From NCBI GenBank assembly GCA_025934385.1, contig JAICYE010000204.1, positions 1 through 5,241 on the forward strand: a stretch of DNA of 5,241 nucleotides, read 5' to 3'. Numbering within the stretch: position 1 is the first letter of the stretch; each line of letters opens with the position of its first letter. The notes beneath the pieces were generated by a model. The model saw only the letters and a list, made by a program, of their open reading frames with translations, was not told where the DNA came from and made no database searches. Both the position numbers and the translations under genes were made by a program. This document shows, piece after piece, positions 1-5,241 of this stretch. This DNA is from Acidimicrobiia bacterium (GTDB lineage Bacteria > Actinomycetota > Acidimicrobiia > IMCC26256 > BP-133).

Positions 1-2
1 CA

Positions 3-46
3 ACCGGCGTTCGTTTACCGGAATCCAGCGGAAATGGAACGCCGGT
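3..46. repeat. Palindromic repeat unit, copy 1
   Basis: This is an imperfect palindrome. Positions 3-12 (accggcgttc) are the exact reverse complement of 37-46 (gaacgccggt). Inside that arm, 15-16 pair with 33-34 and 18-20 pair with 29-31, leaving an 8-nt centre (21-28). The same unit recurs exactly 70 bp downstream: 6-49 matches 76-119 at 41 of 44 positions, with differences at 15, 36 and 47. Because 70 is not a multiple of 3, the two copies sit in different reading frames. The repeat also lacks the strong G/C bias at third codon positions seen in the genes here. A REP-like intergenic element or a regulator site fits better than coding sequence, but only two copies are visible. Confidence 0.6.
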
Positions 47-72
47 CCGGCGGTGGTCGCGGGGCCGGGGCT

Positions 73-116
73 TCTGGCGTTCGTGTACCGGAATCCAGCG
101 GAAATCGAACGCCGGT
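73..116. repeat. Palindromic repeat unit, copy 2
   Basis: This is the second copy of the unit at 3-46. Its arms are 74-83 (ctggcgttcg) and 106-115 (cgaacgccgg), which pair over 10 positions with one G-T wobble, and 88-90 pair with 99-101 inside. Compared with copy 1, the change at 106 gains a pair (83-106) while the change at 85 loses one, so the overall fold is kept. It ends about 24 bases before the likely start of the small gene at 140, so it would lie just upstream of that gene. Confidence 0.6.
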
Positions 117-139
117 TCGAGGCGGAAGGGCGGCGGCGC

Positions 140-415
140 ATGACGGGCGGGGGCGGACGGACGCCGGCGGTCGGCGTCGGCTGGTGGCTCCGGGCCGGCG
201 CGGCGGTGCTGCGGCGGCCGGGGTTGTGGCCGACGGCGCTCGGTCAGGCGGTGCGGCTGGCCCGGCCGGGGTGGTGGAGGCGCCCGCCGTTCCTGCCGGT
301 GCCCGACCGCGACTACGTGCGTTTCCAGATGCAGACGGCCTACGGGTCGCACGGCACGCCGGCCACCGACGACCTCGTGGCCTACCTGAACTGGTGCCGG
401 CGGTTCGAGCGGTGA
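140..415 (+). CDS. Small Trp/Arg-rich conserved-type protein, function unknown
   Basis: This gene encodes 91 residues of unknown function. After a Gly-rich N-terminus comes a hydrophobic and basic stretch (WWLRAGAAVLRRPGLW, about residues 15-30). Then follow a Trp/Arg/Pro block (RPGWWRRPPFLPVPDRDYVR, about 46-65) and a C-terminus with YLNWCRRFER. It has the look of a conserved actinobacterial small protein, and I recall similar proteins from that phylum, but I cannot name a family. The ATG at 140 has GGAAGGG at 124-130, about 9 bases upstream, and codons with high GC3 begin there. The frame stays open further upstream: a GTG at 53 would give 120 residues, and it is open even to the window edge. 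That extension would read through the palindromic repeat with poorer codon bias, so the shorter start is preferred. The coding call is fairly firm and the start is uncertain. Confidence 0.65.
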   Translation: MTGGGGRTPAVGVGWWLRAGAAVLRRPGLWPTALGQAVRLARPGWWRRPPFLPVPDRDYVRFQMQTAYGSHGTPATDDLVAYLNWCRRFER

Positions 416-438
416 TCACCCGCCCGTCGGAACCGACG
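411..438. promoter_or_regulatory. Two adjacent short perfect palindromes
   Basis: Ggtgatcacc (411-420) is a perfect 10-bp palindrome overlapping the stop codon at 413-415. Four bases later cgtcgg-aa-ccgacg (425-438) is a perfect 14-bp palindrome. No T-run follows, so this is not a classical intrinsic terminator. The sites sit just upstream of a possible -10 element at 449-454, where a repressor site could lie. The role is inferred from position only. Confidence 0.3.
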
Positions 439-448
439 CCCACCTGGG

Positions 449-454
449 TAAACT
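449..454 (+). promoter_or_regulatory. Possible -10 element for the HNH gene
   Basis: TAAACT fits the TANNNT pattern of a housekeeping sigma -10 box and lies in the only AT-richer patch of the 81-bp gap before the HNH gene. Transcription would begin near 461, giving a leader of about 36 nt. No convincing -35 hexamer is found 16-18 bp upstream, where palindrome 425-438 lies instead. This is a weak call. Confidence 0.25.
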
Positions 455-496
455 TGTAAGTGGCGACGAGGCCTGCAAGACGGAGGAGGGTGGGGC

Positions 497-1009
497 TTGG
501 GGAGAGCGCTGGTGCTCAACGCCACCTACGAGCCGCTCTGTGTCGTGCCGGTTCGGCGGGCCGTGATCCTCGTGCTCAAGGAAAAGGCCGAGGTACTCCA
601 GCACCGCGACGAAGAGTTGCACTCCGAGCGCATGTCCCTCCCCGTGCCGTCGGTCATCCGTCTCGTCCACTTCGTCCGGGTCCCGTTCCGGGCCCGGGCG
701 CCGCTGTCCCGCCGGTCGGTCTTCGTCCGTGACGGGCACCGCTGCCAGTACTGCGGCGCGGCGGCGGAGAACATCGACCACGTCATCCCCCGCTCCCGAG
801 GGGGTGAGCACGTCTGGGAGAACGTCGTCGCCTCCTGCCGGCCGTGCAACGCCGCCAAGGAGGACCGCCTCCTCTCCGAGACGCACCTGAAGCTGCGCCG
901 CCCGCCGTTCGCTCCCAAGGAGACGATCTGGATCGTGGTGGCGGTGGGGACGATCGACCCCACCTGGACGCCATACCTCGGCCCGGTGGCCGAGGCGCTC
1001 CCCGCCTGA
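497..1009 (+). CDS. HNH endonuclease family protein
   Basis: This gene encodes 170 residues with a clear C-terminal HNH nuclease domain. A zinc ribbon is formed by C83-x2-C86 (CQYC) and C114-x2-C117 (CRPC). Between them lie the catalytic D94-H95 in IDHVIPRSRGGEH, N109 in WENVV, and N118 just after the last Cys pair. The N-terminal part (RALVLNATYEPLCVVP, then PSVIRL and LSRR) is the conserved module of the actinobacterial HNH family that starts this way. HNH domains cut DNA with a divalent metal ion, but the target and role of this family are not established, so restriction or repair is a guess. The TTG start at 497 is supported by GGAGGAGGG at 482-490, six bases upstream, and by the family N-terminus. 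No methyltransferase or other restriction partner is adjacent. The gene is separated from mraZ by a promoter region, so it is probably not part of the dcw operon. Confidence 0.9.
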   Translation: MGRALVLNATYEPLCVVPVRRAVILVLKEKAEVLQHRDEELHSERMSLPVPSVIRLVHFVRVPFRARAPLSRRSVFVRDGHRCQYCGAAAENIDHVIPRSRGGEHVWENVVASCRPCNAAKEDRLLSETHLKLRRPPFAPKETIWIVVAVGTIDPTWTPYLGPVAEALPA

Positions 1010-1120
1010 ACCAGCCGCGTCCACGCCACACGAACAATCACCGGCCACAGTGGTGGCGGACTTCGGCGCGCCCGATTTCTGCCCCTTTGAGGGCTCCAGT
1101 GGTTTGTGAGGTCCGTTTTG
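1010..1120. other. Spacer after the HNH gene, no gene seen
   Basis: No codon-biased frame or RNA gene is evident here. A short inverted repeat (gccac 1044-1048 with gtggc 1053-1057) lies 35 bases after the HNH stop but lacks a T-run, so termination is unproven. From about 1100 the + strand becomes G/T-rich with few Cs, leading into the MraZ box array. TTTGTG at 1103 recurs at 1127. Confidence 0.4.
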
Positions 1121-1165
1121 GGGGGATTTGTGGGGCTGAATGGAGTTGACGGGAGGGAAGTGGAG
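1121..1165 (+). promoter_or_regulatory. MraZ box array (putative operator of the dcw cluster)
   Basis: Five G-rich pentamers sit at exact 10-bp spacing: GGGGG (1121), TGGGG (1131), TGGAG (1141), GGGAG (1151) and TGGAG (1161). Five-base spacers separate them. MraZ of E. coli is known to bind direct TGGGN repeats separated by 5 nt upstream of mraZ, and the geometry here is the same. The array covers the -35 box and most of the spacer of the promoter at 1146-1174, so binding would be expected to block transcription. MraZ control is inferred from position and pattern. Confidence 0.7.
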
Positions 1166-1174
1166 GAATAAGGT
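1146..1174 (+). promoter_or_regulatory. Promoter of mraZ / dcw cluster
   Basis: The -35 box is TTGACG (1146-1151), one base from the TTGACA consensus. The -10 box TAAGGT (1169-1174) fits TANNNT. The spacer is exactly 17 bp. Transcription should begin near 1181, leaving a leader of about 57 nt before the mraZ start at 1238. It is embedded in the MraZ box array, consistent with autoregulation. Confidence 0.7.
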
Positions 1175-1237
1175 CCACGACGAGATCGAGAGCGGCCGGA
1201 GAGCCGGTGCGGAGCAGCAGGCAGTCGGGAGAGGGCC

Positions 1238-1672
1238 GTGTTCCTCGGGCAGTACCAGCACTCCCTCGACGAGAAGGGCCGGGTGATCCTGCCGGCCAAG
1301 TTCCGCGGCCAGCTCGAGGGCGGGGCCTACATGGCCAAGGGTCTCGACGGTTGCGTGTGCGTGTATCCGACCGACGAGTGGGAGCGGGTGTCGAACAACA
1401 TGCGGGAGCTGGCGATCAGGGGTACCCAGGAACGGCAGGCGGCGAGGTCGTTCTTCGCCGGCGCCGCCGAGGTGGCCCCCGACCGCCAGGGCCGGGTACC
1501 GGTGCCGGCCCACCTCCGCGAGTTCGCCGGCCTCTCCCTCGAGCGTGACGTCGTCGTCGCCGGCGTGCTGTCCCGGATCGAGATCTGGGACGCGGCGCGG
1601 TGGTCCCAGCGCGAGCAGGAGGGAGAGCAGGTCATCTCGGCCGCCGAAGGCATTCCGGACTTCGGCATCTAG
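1238..1672 (+). CDS. mraZ: MraZ, transcriptional regulator of the division and cell wall cluster
   Basis: This gene encodes 144 residues, the usual MraZ length. It has two SpoVT/AbrB-like half domains. The first carries SLDEKGRVILPAKFR (about residues 9-23), with the DxKGR signature at 11-15. The second carries PDRQGRVPVP (about 81-90), with the matching DxxGR at 82-86. MraZ forms a ring-shaped oligomer and binds repeated boxes upstream of its own gene, adjusting expression of the dcw cluster. Such boxes are present here at 1121-1165. The GTG at 1238 gives the standard N-terminus MFLGQYQHSLDEKGR, and a purine-rich GGGAGAGGG lies at 1227-1235. It is the first gene of the cluster and is followed by a 145-bp structured gap before rsmH. 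Nothing appears damaged. Confidence 0.97.
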   Translation: MFLGQYQHSLDEKGRVILPAKFRGQLEGGAYMAKGLDGCVCVYPTDEWERVSNNMRELAIRGTQERQAARSFFAGAAEVAPDRQGRVPVPAHLREFAGLSLERDVVVAGVLSRIEIWDAARWSQREQEGEQVISAAEGIPDFGI

Positions 1673-1685
1673 CGCGTTGAAAACG

Positions 1686-1713
1686 TGGGCGTGCCTCGCA
1701 CGGCCTGCGCCCA
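1686..1713 (+). other. Stem-loop in the mraZ-rsmH leader
   Basis: TGGGCG (1686-1691) pairs perfectly with CGCCCA (1708-1713). Across a small internal loop, GCC (1693-1695) pairs with GGC (1702-1704) around a 6-nt loop. It begins 14 bases after the mraZ stop codon. The bases after it are C-rich rather than T-rich, so it does not look like an intrinsic terminator. It may protect or mark an mRNA processing point, but that is inference. Confidence 0.4.
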
Positions 1714-1728
1714 GTCCCCCCGGTGGTG

Positions 1729-1761
1729 CGGTGGAAGGCCCTACTCCGCCCGCTTCCATCC
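1729..1761 (+). ncRNA. Candidate mraW RNA motif (cis-regulatory leader hairpin)
   Basis: TGGAAG (1732-1737) pairs perfectly with CTTCCA (1753-1758). The stem extends by a G-T wobble (1731-1759) and a G-C pair (1730-1760), closing a 15-nt loop at 1738-1752 (gccctactccgcccg). The mraW RNA motif described in Actinobacteria is a single hairpin with a highly conserved terminal loop, found in the 5' leaders of operons containing mraW (rsmH). Position, lineage and shape all fit. I cannot reliably recall the loop consensus, so identity is not confirmed. Its ligand or mechanism is unknown to me. Confidence 0.5.
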
Positions 1762-1789
1762 GTGTGTCAGTCCGCGATTCTTTCCGGAC

Positions 1790-1811
1790 GGCCCACCTGG
1801 GGGGCTGGGCC
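1790..1811 (+). other. Stem-loop just before the rsmH start
   Basis: GGCCCA (1790-1795) pairs perfectly with TGGGCC (1806-1811), and the loop contains a run of Gs (1799-1804). The stem ends six bases before the GTG at 1818 and encloses the only G-rich stretch that could act as a ribosome binding site. It could therefore limit rsmH translation. A weaker 5-bp hairpin (1770-1774 with 1785-1789) lies just upstream. Confidence 0.35.
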
Positions 1812-1817
1812 CAAGCC

Positions 1818-2810
1818 GTGCGTAACTTCGGTCACGAGCCCGTGATGGTGGCCGAGGTGATCGGCGCCCTCGCTCCGGTCCCCGCCGGCCTCATCGTCGA
1901 CGGGACCGTCGGGGGCGGCGGGCACGCCGGTGCCCTGCTCGAGGCCCACCGAGACAGCGTCGTCCTGGGCCTCGACCGGGACGCCGAGGCGGTGGCCGCC
2001 GCCGGGGAGCGGCTCTCCGGCTACGGCGCCCGGGCGGTGGTCCGGCAGAGCGGCTTCGAGGATCTCGCCGGGGTGCTGGGCGAGCCTGCCGTGGCCGCCC
2101 TCGACCTCCCGGTGGTCGGGGTGCTGTTCGACCTCGGCGTCAGCAGTTGGCAGCTCGACGAGCCGGGCCGGGGCTTCGGGTACCGGGTCGATGCCCCGCT
2201 CGACATGCGGATGGACCGGTCCCAGGCGCTCACCGCCCGGGACGTCGTGAACGGATACGAGGAGGCCGAGCTGGCCGGAGTCATCGCCCGCTACGGGGAG
2301 GAGCGCTTCGCCCGCAGGGTCGCCCGGGCGATCGTCGCCCGCCGGCCGGTCGAGACGACGGGCGCCCTGGCCGAGGTCGTCCGTCAGGCGATTCCCGCCC
2401 CGGCCCGGCGCAGCGGCCCGCACCCCGCCCGGCGGACGTTCCAGGCGATCCGCATCGAGGTCAACGCCGAGCTCGACCACCTCGCCACCGGGCTCGACGC
2501 GGCGTTCGCCGCCCTCGCCCCGGGCGGCCGGCTGGCCGTCCTCTCCTATCACTCGCTGGAGGACCGGATGGTCAAACAGCGCTTCGCCGGCTGGTCGTCG
2601 CGGCCGCCCGTGCCCCGGGGGCTGCCGGTCACCGGGATCCCGGGCGAGCCGCCGCCGGCCCGCCTCGCCACCCGGGGCGCGGCCCGGCCCACCCCGGCCG
2701 AGATCGCCGCCAACCCCCGGGCGGAGAGCGCCCGGCTCCGGGTGCTGGAGCGGGTGGCGCCGGCCGACGTCGGCGGGGCGGCCCCCGGACCCGGTGGGGG
2801 TGAGCCGTGA
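1818..2810 (+). CDS. rsmH: RsmH, 16S rRNA (cytosine(1402)-N(4))-methyltransferase
   Basis: This gene (also called mraW) encodes 330 residues and transfers a methyl group from S-adenosylmethionine to N4 of C1402 in 16S rRNA, in the ribosomal P site. The family motifs appear in order. The N-terminal HEPVMVAEV is at 6-14. The SAM-binding loop IVDGTVGGGGHAGALLEA starts at 26 and LGLDRDAEAV at 50. The signature FDLGVSSWQLDEPGRGFGYR runs 104-123 and is followed by DAPLDMRMD. RTFQAIRIEVNAEL ends near 219, and GGRLAVLSYHSLEDRMVKQRF covers about 236-256. The GTG at 1818 gives the usual family N-terminus. An in-frame GTG at 1764 would add 18 residues with poorer codon bias over the structured leader, and neither has a strong ribosome binding site. 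It overlaps the ftsL start by four bases (GTGA). It appears intact. Confidence 0.95.
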   Translation: MRNFGHEPVMVAEVIGALAPVPAGLIVDGTVGGGGHAGALLEAHRDSVVLGLDRDAEAVAAAGERLSGYGARAVVRQSGFEDLAGVLGEPAVAALDLPVVGVLFDLGVSSWQLDEPGRGFGYRVDAPLDMRMDRSQALTARDVVNGYEEAELAGVIARYGEERFARRVARAIVARRPVETTGALAEVVRQAIPAPARRSGPHPARRTFQAIRIEVNAELDHLATGLDAAFAALAPGGRLAVLSYHSLEDRMVKQRFAGWSSRPPVPRGLPVTGIPGEPPPARLATRGAARPTPAEIAANPRAESARLRVLERVAPADVGGAAPGPGGGEP

Positions 2811-3319
2811 ACATGAAGAGCCCGCTCAAGCGGAGGAGCAGCCCCCCGACGGGCCCCGGCCTCCGCCAGCTCCACCAGCGGCGGCTCGAGCGGAGCCGGG
2901 TGCGGGGCGGGCCCCGCCAGGGTCCGGCGCCCGACCGGCCGTTGCGGCTGGCGCTGGTGGCCACCGCCGTCCTCACCGTCGGCACGATCTTCGGGGCCGC
3001 CATCTTCCACGTGCTGCTGATCCAGTCGGAGTTCCGGCTCGACCAGCTCCACCAGGAGGCGGCCAAGGAGCAGGCCCGCTACGAGACGCTCCGGCTCGAC
3101 GTGGCCCAGCTCTCGGCTCCCGACCGCATCGTGGCCACCGCCCAGCAGCGGCTGGGCATGGTCGTGCCGCCCCAGATCGCCTACCTGATGGCTCCCGCCC
3201 CGCCGGACCCTCCGAACACCGCCGCCTCGAAGGGGGCCGGCGCCCAACCCGACGATCCCGCCGCTCCGAGCCTGGTCGGCGGATGGGAAGAGGTGAAGCC
3301 GCACCTTGGCACGCCCTAG
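2807..3319 (+). CDS. ftsL: FtsL-like septum formation protein (FtsL/DivIC type)
   Basis: This gene encodes 170 residues with a bitopic membrane protein layout. A basic, Pro-rich cytoplasmic N-terminus covers about 1-45, and one transmembrane helix about 47-72 (LALVATAVLTVGTIFGAAIF is its core). A periplasm-side coiled coil rich in Glu, Leu and Gln follows at about 74-102. Next come APDRIVATAQQRLGMVVP (104-121), the typical end of the FtsL/DivIC coiled coil domain, and a Pro/Ala-rich tail of about 45 residues. FtsL with FtsB/DivIC and FtsQ forms a scaffold that activates the septal synthase FtsW-FtsI. Sequence conservation in the family is low, so the name rests on architecture and on the position between rsmH and ftsI. 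The GTG at 2807 overlaps the rsmH stop as GTGA, and an ATG at 2813 is an alternative. The 3' end overlaps ftsI by 14 bases. Confidence 0.85.
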   Translation: MNMKSPLKRRSSPPTGPGLRQLHQRRLERSRVRGGPRQGPAPDRPLRLALVATAVLTVGTIFGAAIFHVLLIQSEFRLDQLHQEAAKEQARYETLRLDVAQLSAPDRIVATAQQRLGMVVPPQIAYLMAPAPPDPPNTAASKGAGAQPDDPAAPSLVGGWEEVKPHLGTP

Positions 3320-5241
3320 CGACAAGCGTCCGACCCCCCGACAACCGCGGGTGCGCTCCACGACTGCGGGTGCCGGGCTCCCCAGGCCCAACCGCCGCAT
3401 GGCCGCCCGGCGGGCCAAGGCCGAGGCCGGCCGGGCCGCCACCGGCGGGCGCCTCACCGGACGGCGGGCCATGGCGTTGCTGATCGTCCTCTCCCTCGGC
3501 CTGTCGGCCGTCATCCTCCGCCTCACCCAGGTCCAGGCGGTCTCCGCCGCCCAGTACGAGAAGCTCGGCGCCAACCAGCGCATCCGCACCATCAAGCTGG
3601 CCGCCGAGCGGGGGGCGATCTTCGACCGCAACGGCGTCGACCTGGCGGTGTCGGTCAACCAGCAGACCGTGTGGGCCAATCCCAAGGTCGTGACCGACCC
3701 GGCCGGCTACGCCGCCAAGCTGGCGCCCGTCCTGGGCATCGACGCCAAGACGCTCACCGAACGGCTGTCGGACAAGGCCCACGCCTTCGTCTACCTGGCC
3801 CGCAAGGTCGACGACGCCACCGCCGACGCCGTCAAGAAGCTCAACCTCAACGGCGTCGACTTCGTGCCGGAGTCCAAGCGCTTCTACCCGTCCGGCACGC
3901 TGGCCGCGCCGCTCCTCGGCAGCGTCGGCATCGACAACGACGGCCTGGCCGGCCTCGAGGTGCAGTACGACAAGATGCTGGCCGGCAAGCCCGGCGAGCT
4001 GACCGTCGAGCAGGACCCCGAGGGCCGCACCATCCCCCAGGGCGTGAGCCACCTGGAACCGGCGGTGCGGGGCTCGGACCTCATCCTGTCGATCGACCAG
4101 TCGCTGCAGTACGAGCTGGAGCGGGCCCTGGTCGACGCCGTGGCCTCCTCCACCGCCAAGGGCGGCATGGCCATCGTCGAGGACACCCGCACCGGCGGCA
4201 TCCGGGCCATGGCCAACGTCACCGGCGACGGCGCCGGCGCCGCCCGCCCGTCGACCGCCACCGAGCACAACCGGGCCGTCACCGACGTCTACGAACCGGG
4301 CTCGACCAACAAGGTCATCACGATCTCGGGGGCCATCGAGGACGGGCTGGTCACGCCGGACAGCCGCCTCGTCGTCCCCGACAAGCTGCCGATGGCCGAC
4401 GCCGTGTTCGAGGACCACGAGCCGCACCCGCCGATCAGCTGGTCGGTCACCGACATCCTGGTGAACTCGTCGAACGTCGGGACGATCATGATCGGCGAGA
4501 AGCTCGGCAAGACCCGGATCGACCACTACCTGCGGGCCTACGGCTTCGGGACGAAGACCAACGTCGGCTTCCCCGGCGAGCCGGCCGGGCTCCTCCTCGA
4601 CCCCGACCACTGGTACGTCACCAGCATGGGCACGGTGCCGATCGGCAACGGGCTCTCCGTCAGCCCGCTGCAGATGCTCCAGGTCTACGTCGCCCTGGCC
4701 AACGGCGGGATGTACACGTCGCCGAAGCTGGTCGAGGCGACGCTCGACTCCGACGGCGTCCGGCACCCGGTCGACACCGAGGCCCCCCGCCGGGTGGTCT
4801 CCGAGGCCACCGCCGGGAAGCTCGTCACGATGCTGGCCCAGAACGTCCTGTCGGGGACGGGCACCAACGCCGTCGTCCCCGGCTACAACGCCGCCGGCAA
4901 GACCGGCACCGCCCGCAAGCCGCTGGAGGGGGGCCGGGGGTACTCCGGCCAGTACATGGCCAGCTTCGCCGGGTTCGTGCCGGCCCAGGACCCGCACCTG
5001 GCGGCGGTGGTGGTGCTCGACGAGCCGACGCCCATCTACGGCGGCCAGGTGGCGGCGCCGGTCTTCGCCCGCATCATGCAGTACGCCCTGCGGCTGGAGC
5101 GGATCCCGCCGCCGGCCAACCCCGTCCCCGGCCTGCCGGCGGCGCAGGCGCCCCCGGGCTCCGGTCCCAGCCACGCCCTCGACGAGGGAACGGGCAACGA
5201 CGACGGGAGCGGCCCCGCCGCCGCCACGACGTCGACGACGG
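3306..5241 (+). CDS. ftsI: FtsI / PBP2b-type septal peptidoglycan transpeptidase (3' partial)
   Basis: This class B penicillin-binding protein cross-links septal peptidoglycan; 645 codons are visible with no stop. An Arg-rich cytoplasmic tail (1-55) precedes one membrane helix (about 56-76, MALLIVLSLGLSAVILRL). The dimerisation domain opens with RGAIFDRNG (102-110). The transpeptidase domain has all three active-site motifs: S333-T-N-K336 in YEPGSTNKVIT, S388-S-N390 in LVNSSNVG, and K532-T-G-T in AAGKTGTARK. After LRLERIPPP (about 597-605) a Pro/Gly/Ala/Thr-rich, probably disordered tail reaches the window edge. No PASTA domain is seen, though one could follow. The TTG at 3306 is the first usable start after an in-frame stop at 3294-3296. 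AGGTGA (3291-3296) lies nine bases before it and the gene overlaps ftsL by 14 bases, suggesting coupling. GTG 3351 and ATG 3399 are alternatives, but ATG 3471 would remove the whole basic tail. Confidence 0.95.
   Translation, partial: MARPSDKRPTPRQPRVRSTTAGAGLPRPNRRMAARRAKAEAGRAATGGRLTGRRAMALLIVLSLGLSAVILRLTQVQAVSAAQYEKLGANQRIRTIKLAAERGAIFDRNGVDLAVSVNQQTVWANPKVVTDPAGYAAKLAPVLGIDAKTLTERLSDKAHAFVYLARKVDDATADAVKKLNLNGVDFVPESKRFYPSGTLAAPLLGSVGIDNDGLAGLEVQYDKMLAGKPGELTVEQDPEGRTIPQGVSHLEPAVRGSDLILSIDQSLQYELERALVDAVASSTAKGGMAIVEDTRTGGIRAMANVTGDGAGAARPSTATEHNRAVTDVYEPGSTNKVITISGAIEDGLVTPDSRLVVPDKLPMADAVFEDHEPHPPISWSVTDILVNSSNVGTIMIGEKLGKTRIDHYLRAYGFGTKTNVGFPGEPAGLLLDPDHWYVTSMGTVPIGNGLSVSPLQMLQVYVALANGGMYTSPKLVEATLDSDGVRHPVDTEAPRRVVSEATAGKLVTMLAQNVLSGTGTNAVVPGYNAAGKTGTARKPLEGGRGYSGQYMASFAGFVPAQDPHLAAVVVLDEPTPIYGGQVAAPVFARIMQYALRLERIPPPANPVPGLPAAQAPPGSGPSHALDEGTGNDDGSGPAAATTSTT

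Noticed and set aside
34..459. Plus-strand frame starting in repeat copy 1
   Set aside because: It overlaps the 140-415 gene throughout in another frame, gives an Ala/Gly/Arg-rich product without domain features, and has poorer codon bias.
1044..1057. Possible terminator after the HNH gene
   Set aside because: The stem is only five base pairs and no T-run follows, so it cannot be called an intrinsic terminator.
844..1149. Plus-strand frame spanning the HNH 3' end and the mraZ promoter
   Set aside because: It overlaps the HNH zinc-binding region in another frame and then crosses the promoter and MraZ boxes; the product has no recognisable features.
1677..1682. TTGAAA as a -35 box for a second promoter before rsmH
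   Set aside because: No TANNNT -10 element is found 16-18 bp downstream; that stretch is GC-rich hairpin sequence.
416..1759. Long open frame on the minus strand across the HNH gene and mraZ
   Set aside because: It is antisense to two clearly recognised genes, has no family features, and is the usual by-product of high GC3 codon bias.
1545..1817. N-terminal extension of rsmH back to 1545
   Set aside because: It would overlap mraZ by more than 120 bases, reads as Ser/Arg/Pro-rich sequence typical of an off-frame, and runs through the structured leader. The family N-terminus begins at about 1818.
2973..5174. Minus-strand open frame of over 700 codons
   Set aside because: It lies opposite ftsL and ftsI, whose motifs are unmistakable. 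The translation is low-complexity Gly/Arg/Asp/Val-rich, as expected from a mirrored high-GC gene.

Overview
The window is very GC-rich, with third codon positions almost always G or C and GTG/TTG starts for most genes. With the gene content this points to a high-GC actinobacterium (Actinomycetota). The gene order and the Thr/Pro-rich tail on the penicillin-binding protein suggest the Acidimicrobiia, but that is inference. The right two thirds is the start of a division and cell wall (dcw) cluster: mraZ, rsmH (mraW), an ftsL-type gene and ftsI, all on the + strand. ftsI runs off the right end.

Layout. Positions 1-139 hold no gene I can support, but contain two copies of an imperfect palindrome 70 bp apart. 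A small Trp/Arg-rich conserved-type protein (140-415) follows. Next come two short perfect palindromes, a weak promoter candidate, and a 170-residue HNH endonuclease (497-1009) with a TTG start. The 228-bp gap before mraZ holds the clearest regulatory region: a TTGACG-17 bp-TAAGGT promoter overlapped by a 10-bp-periodic array of TGGGG/TGGAG boxes, the expected form of MraZ operator sites. mraZ (1238-1672) is followed by a 145-bp leader with several stem-loops, one of which is a candidate for the actinobacterial mraW RNA motif. rsmH (1818-2810), ftsL (2807-3319) and ftsI (3306 to the end) then overlap one another and look translationally coupled.

How it works together. MraZ probably controls its own promoter and so the whole cluster. 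RsmH methylates 16S rRNA. The FtsL-like protein is a single-pass divisome scaffold. FtsI is the septal peptidoglycan transpeptidase, with all three catalytic motifs intact. The HNH protein and the small upstream protein are neighbours of unknown function. I do not see a wholly new system. The points most worth following are the duplicated palindrome at the left end, the structured leader before rsmH, the MraZ box array, and the HNH gene beside the division cluster.
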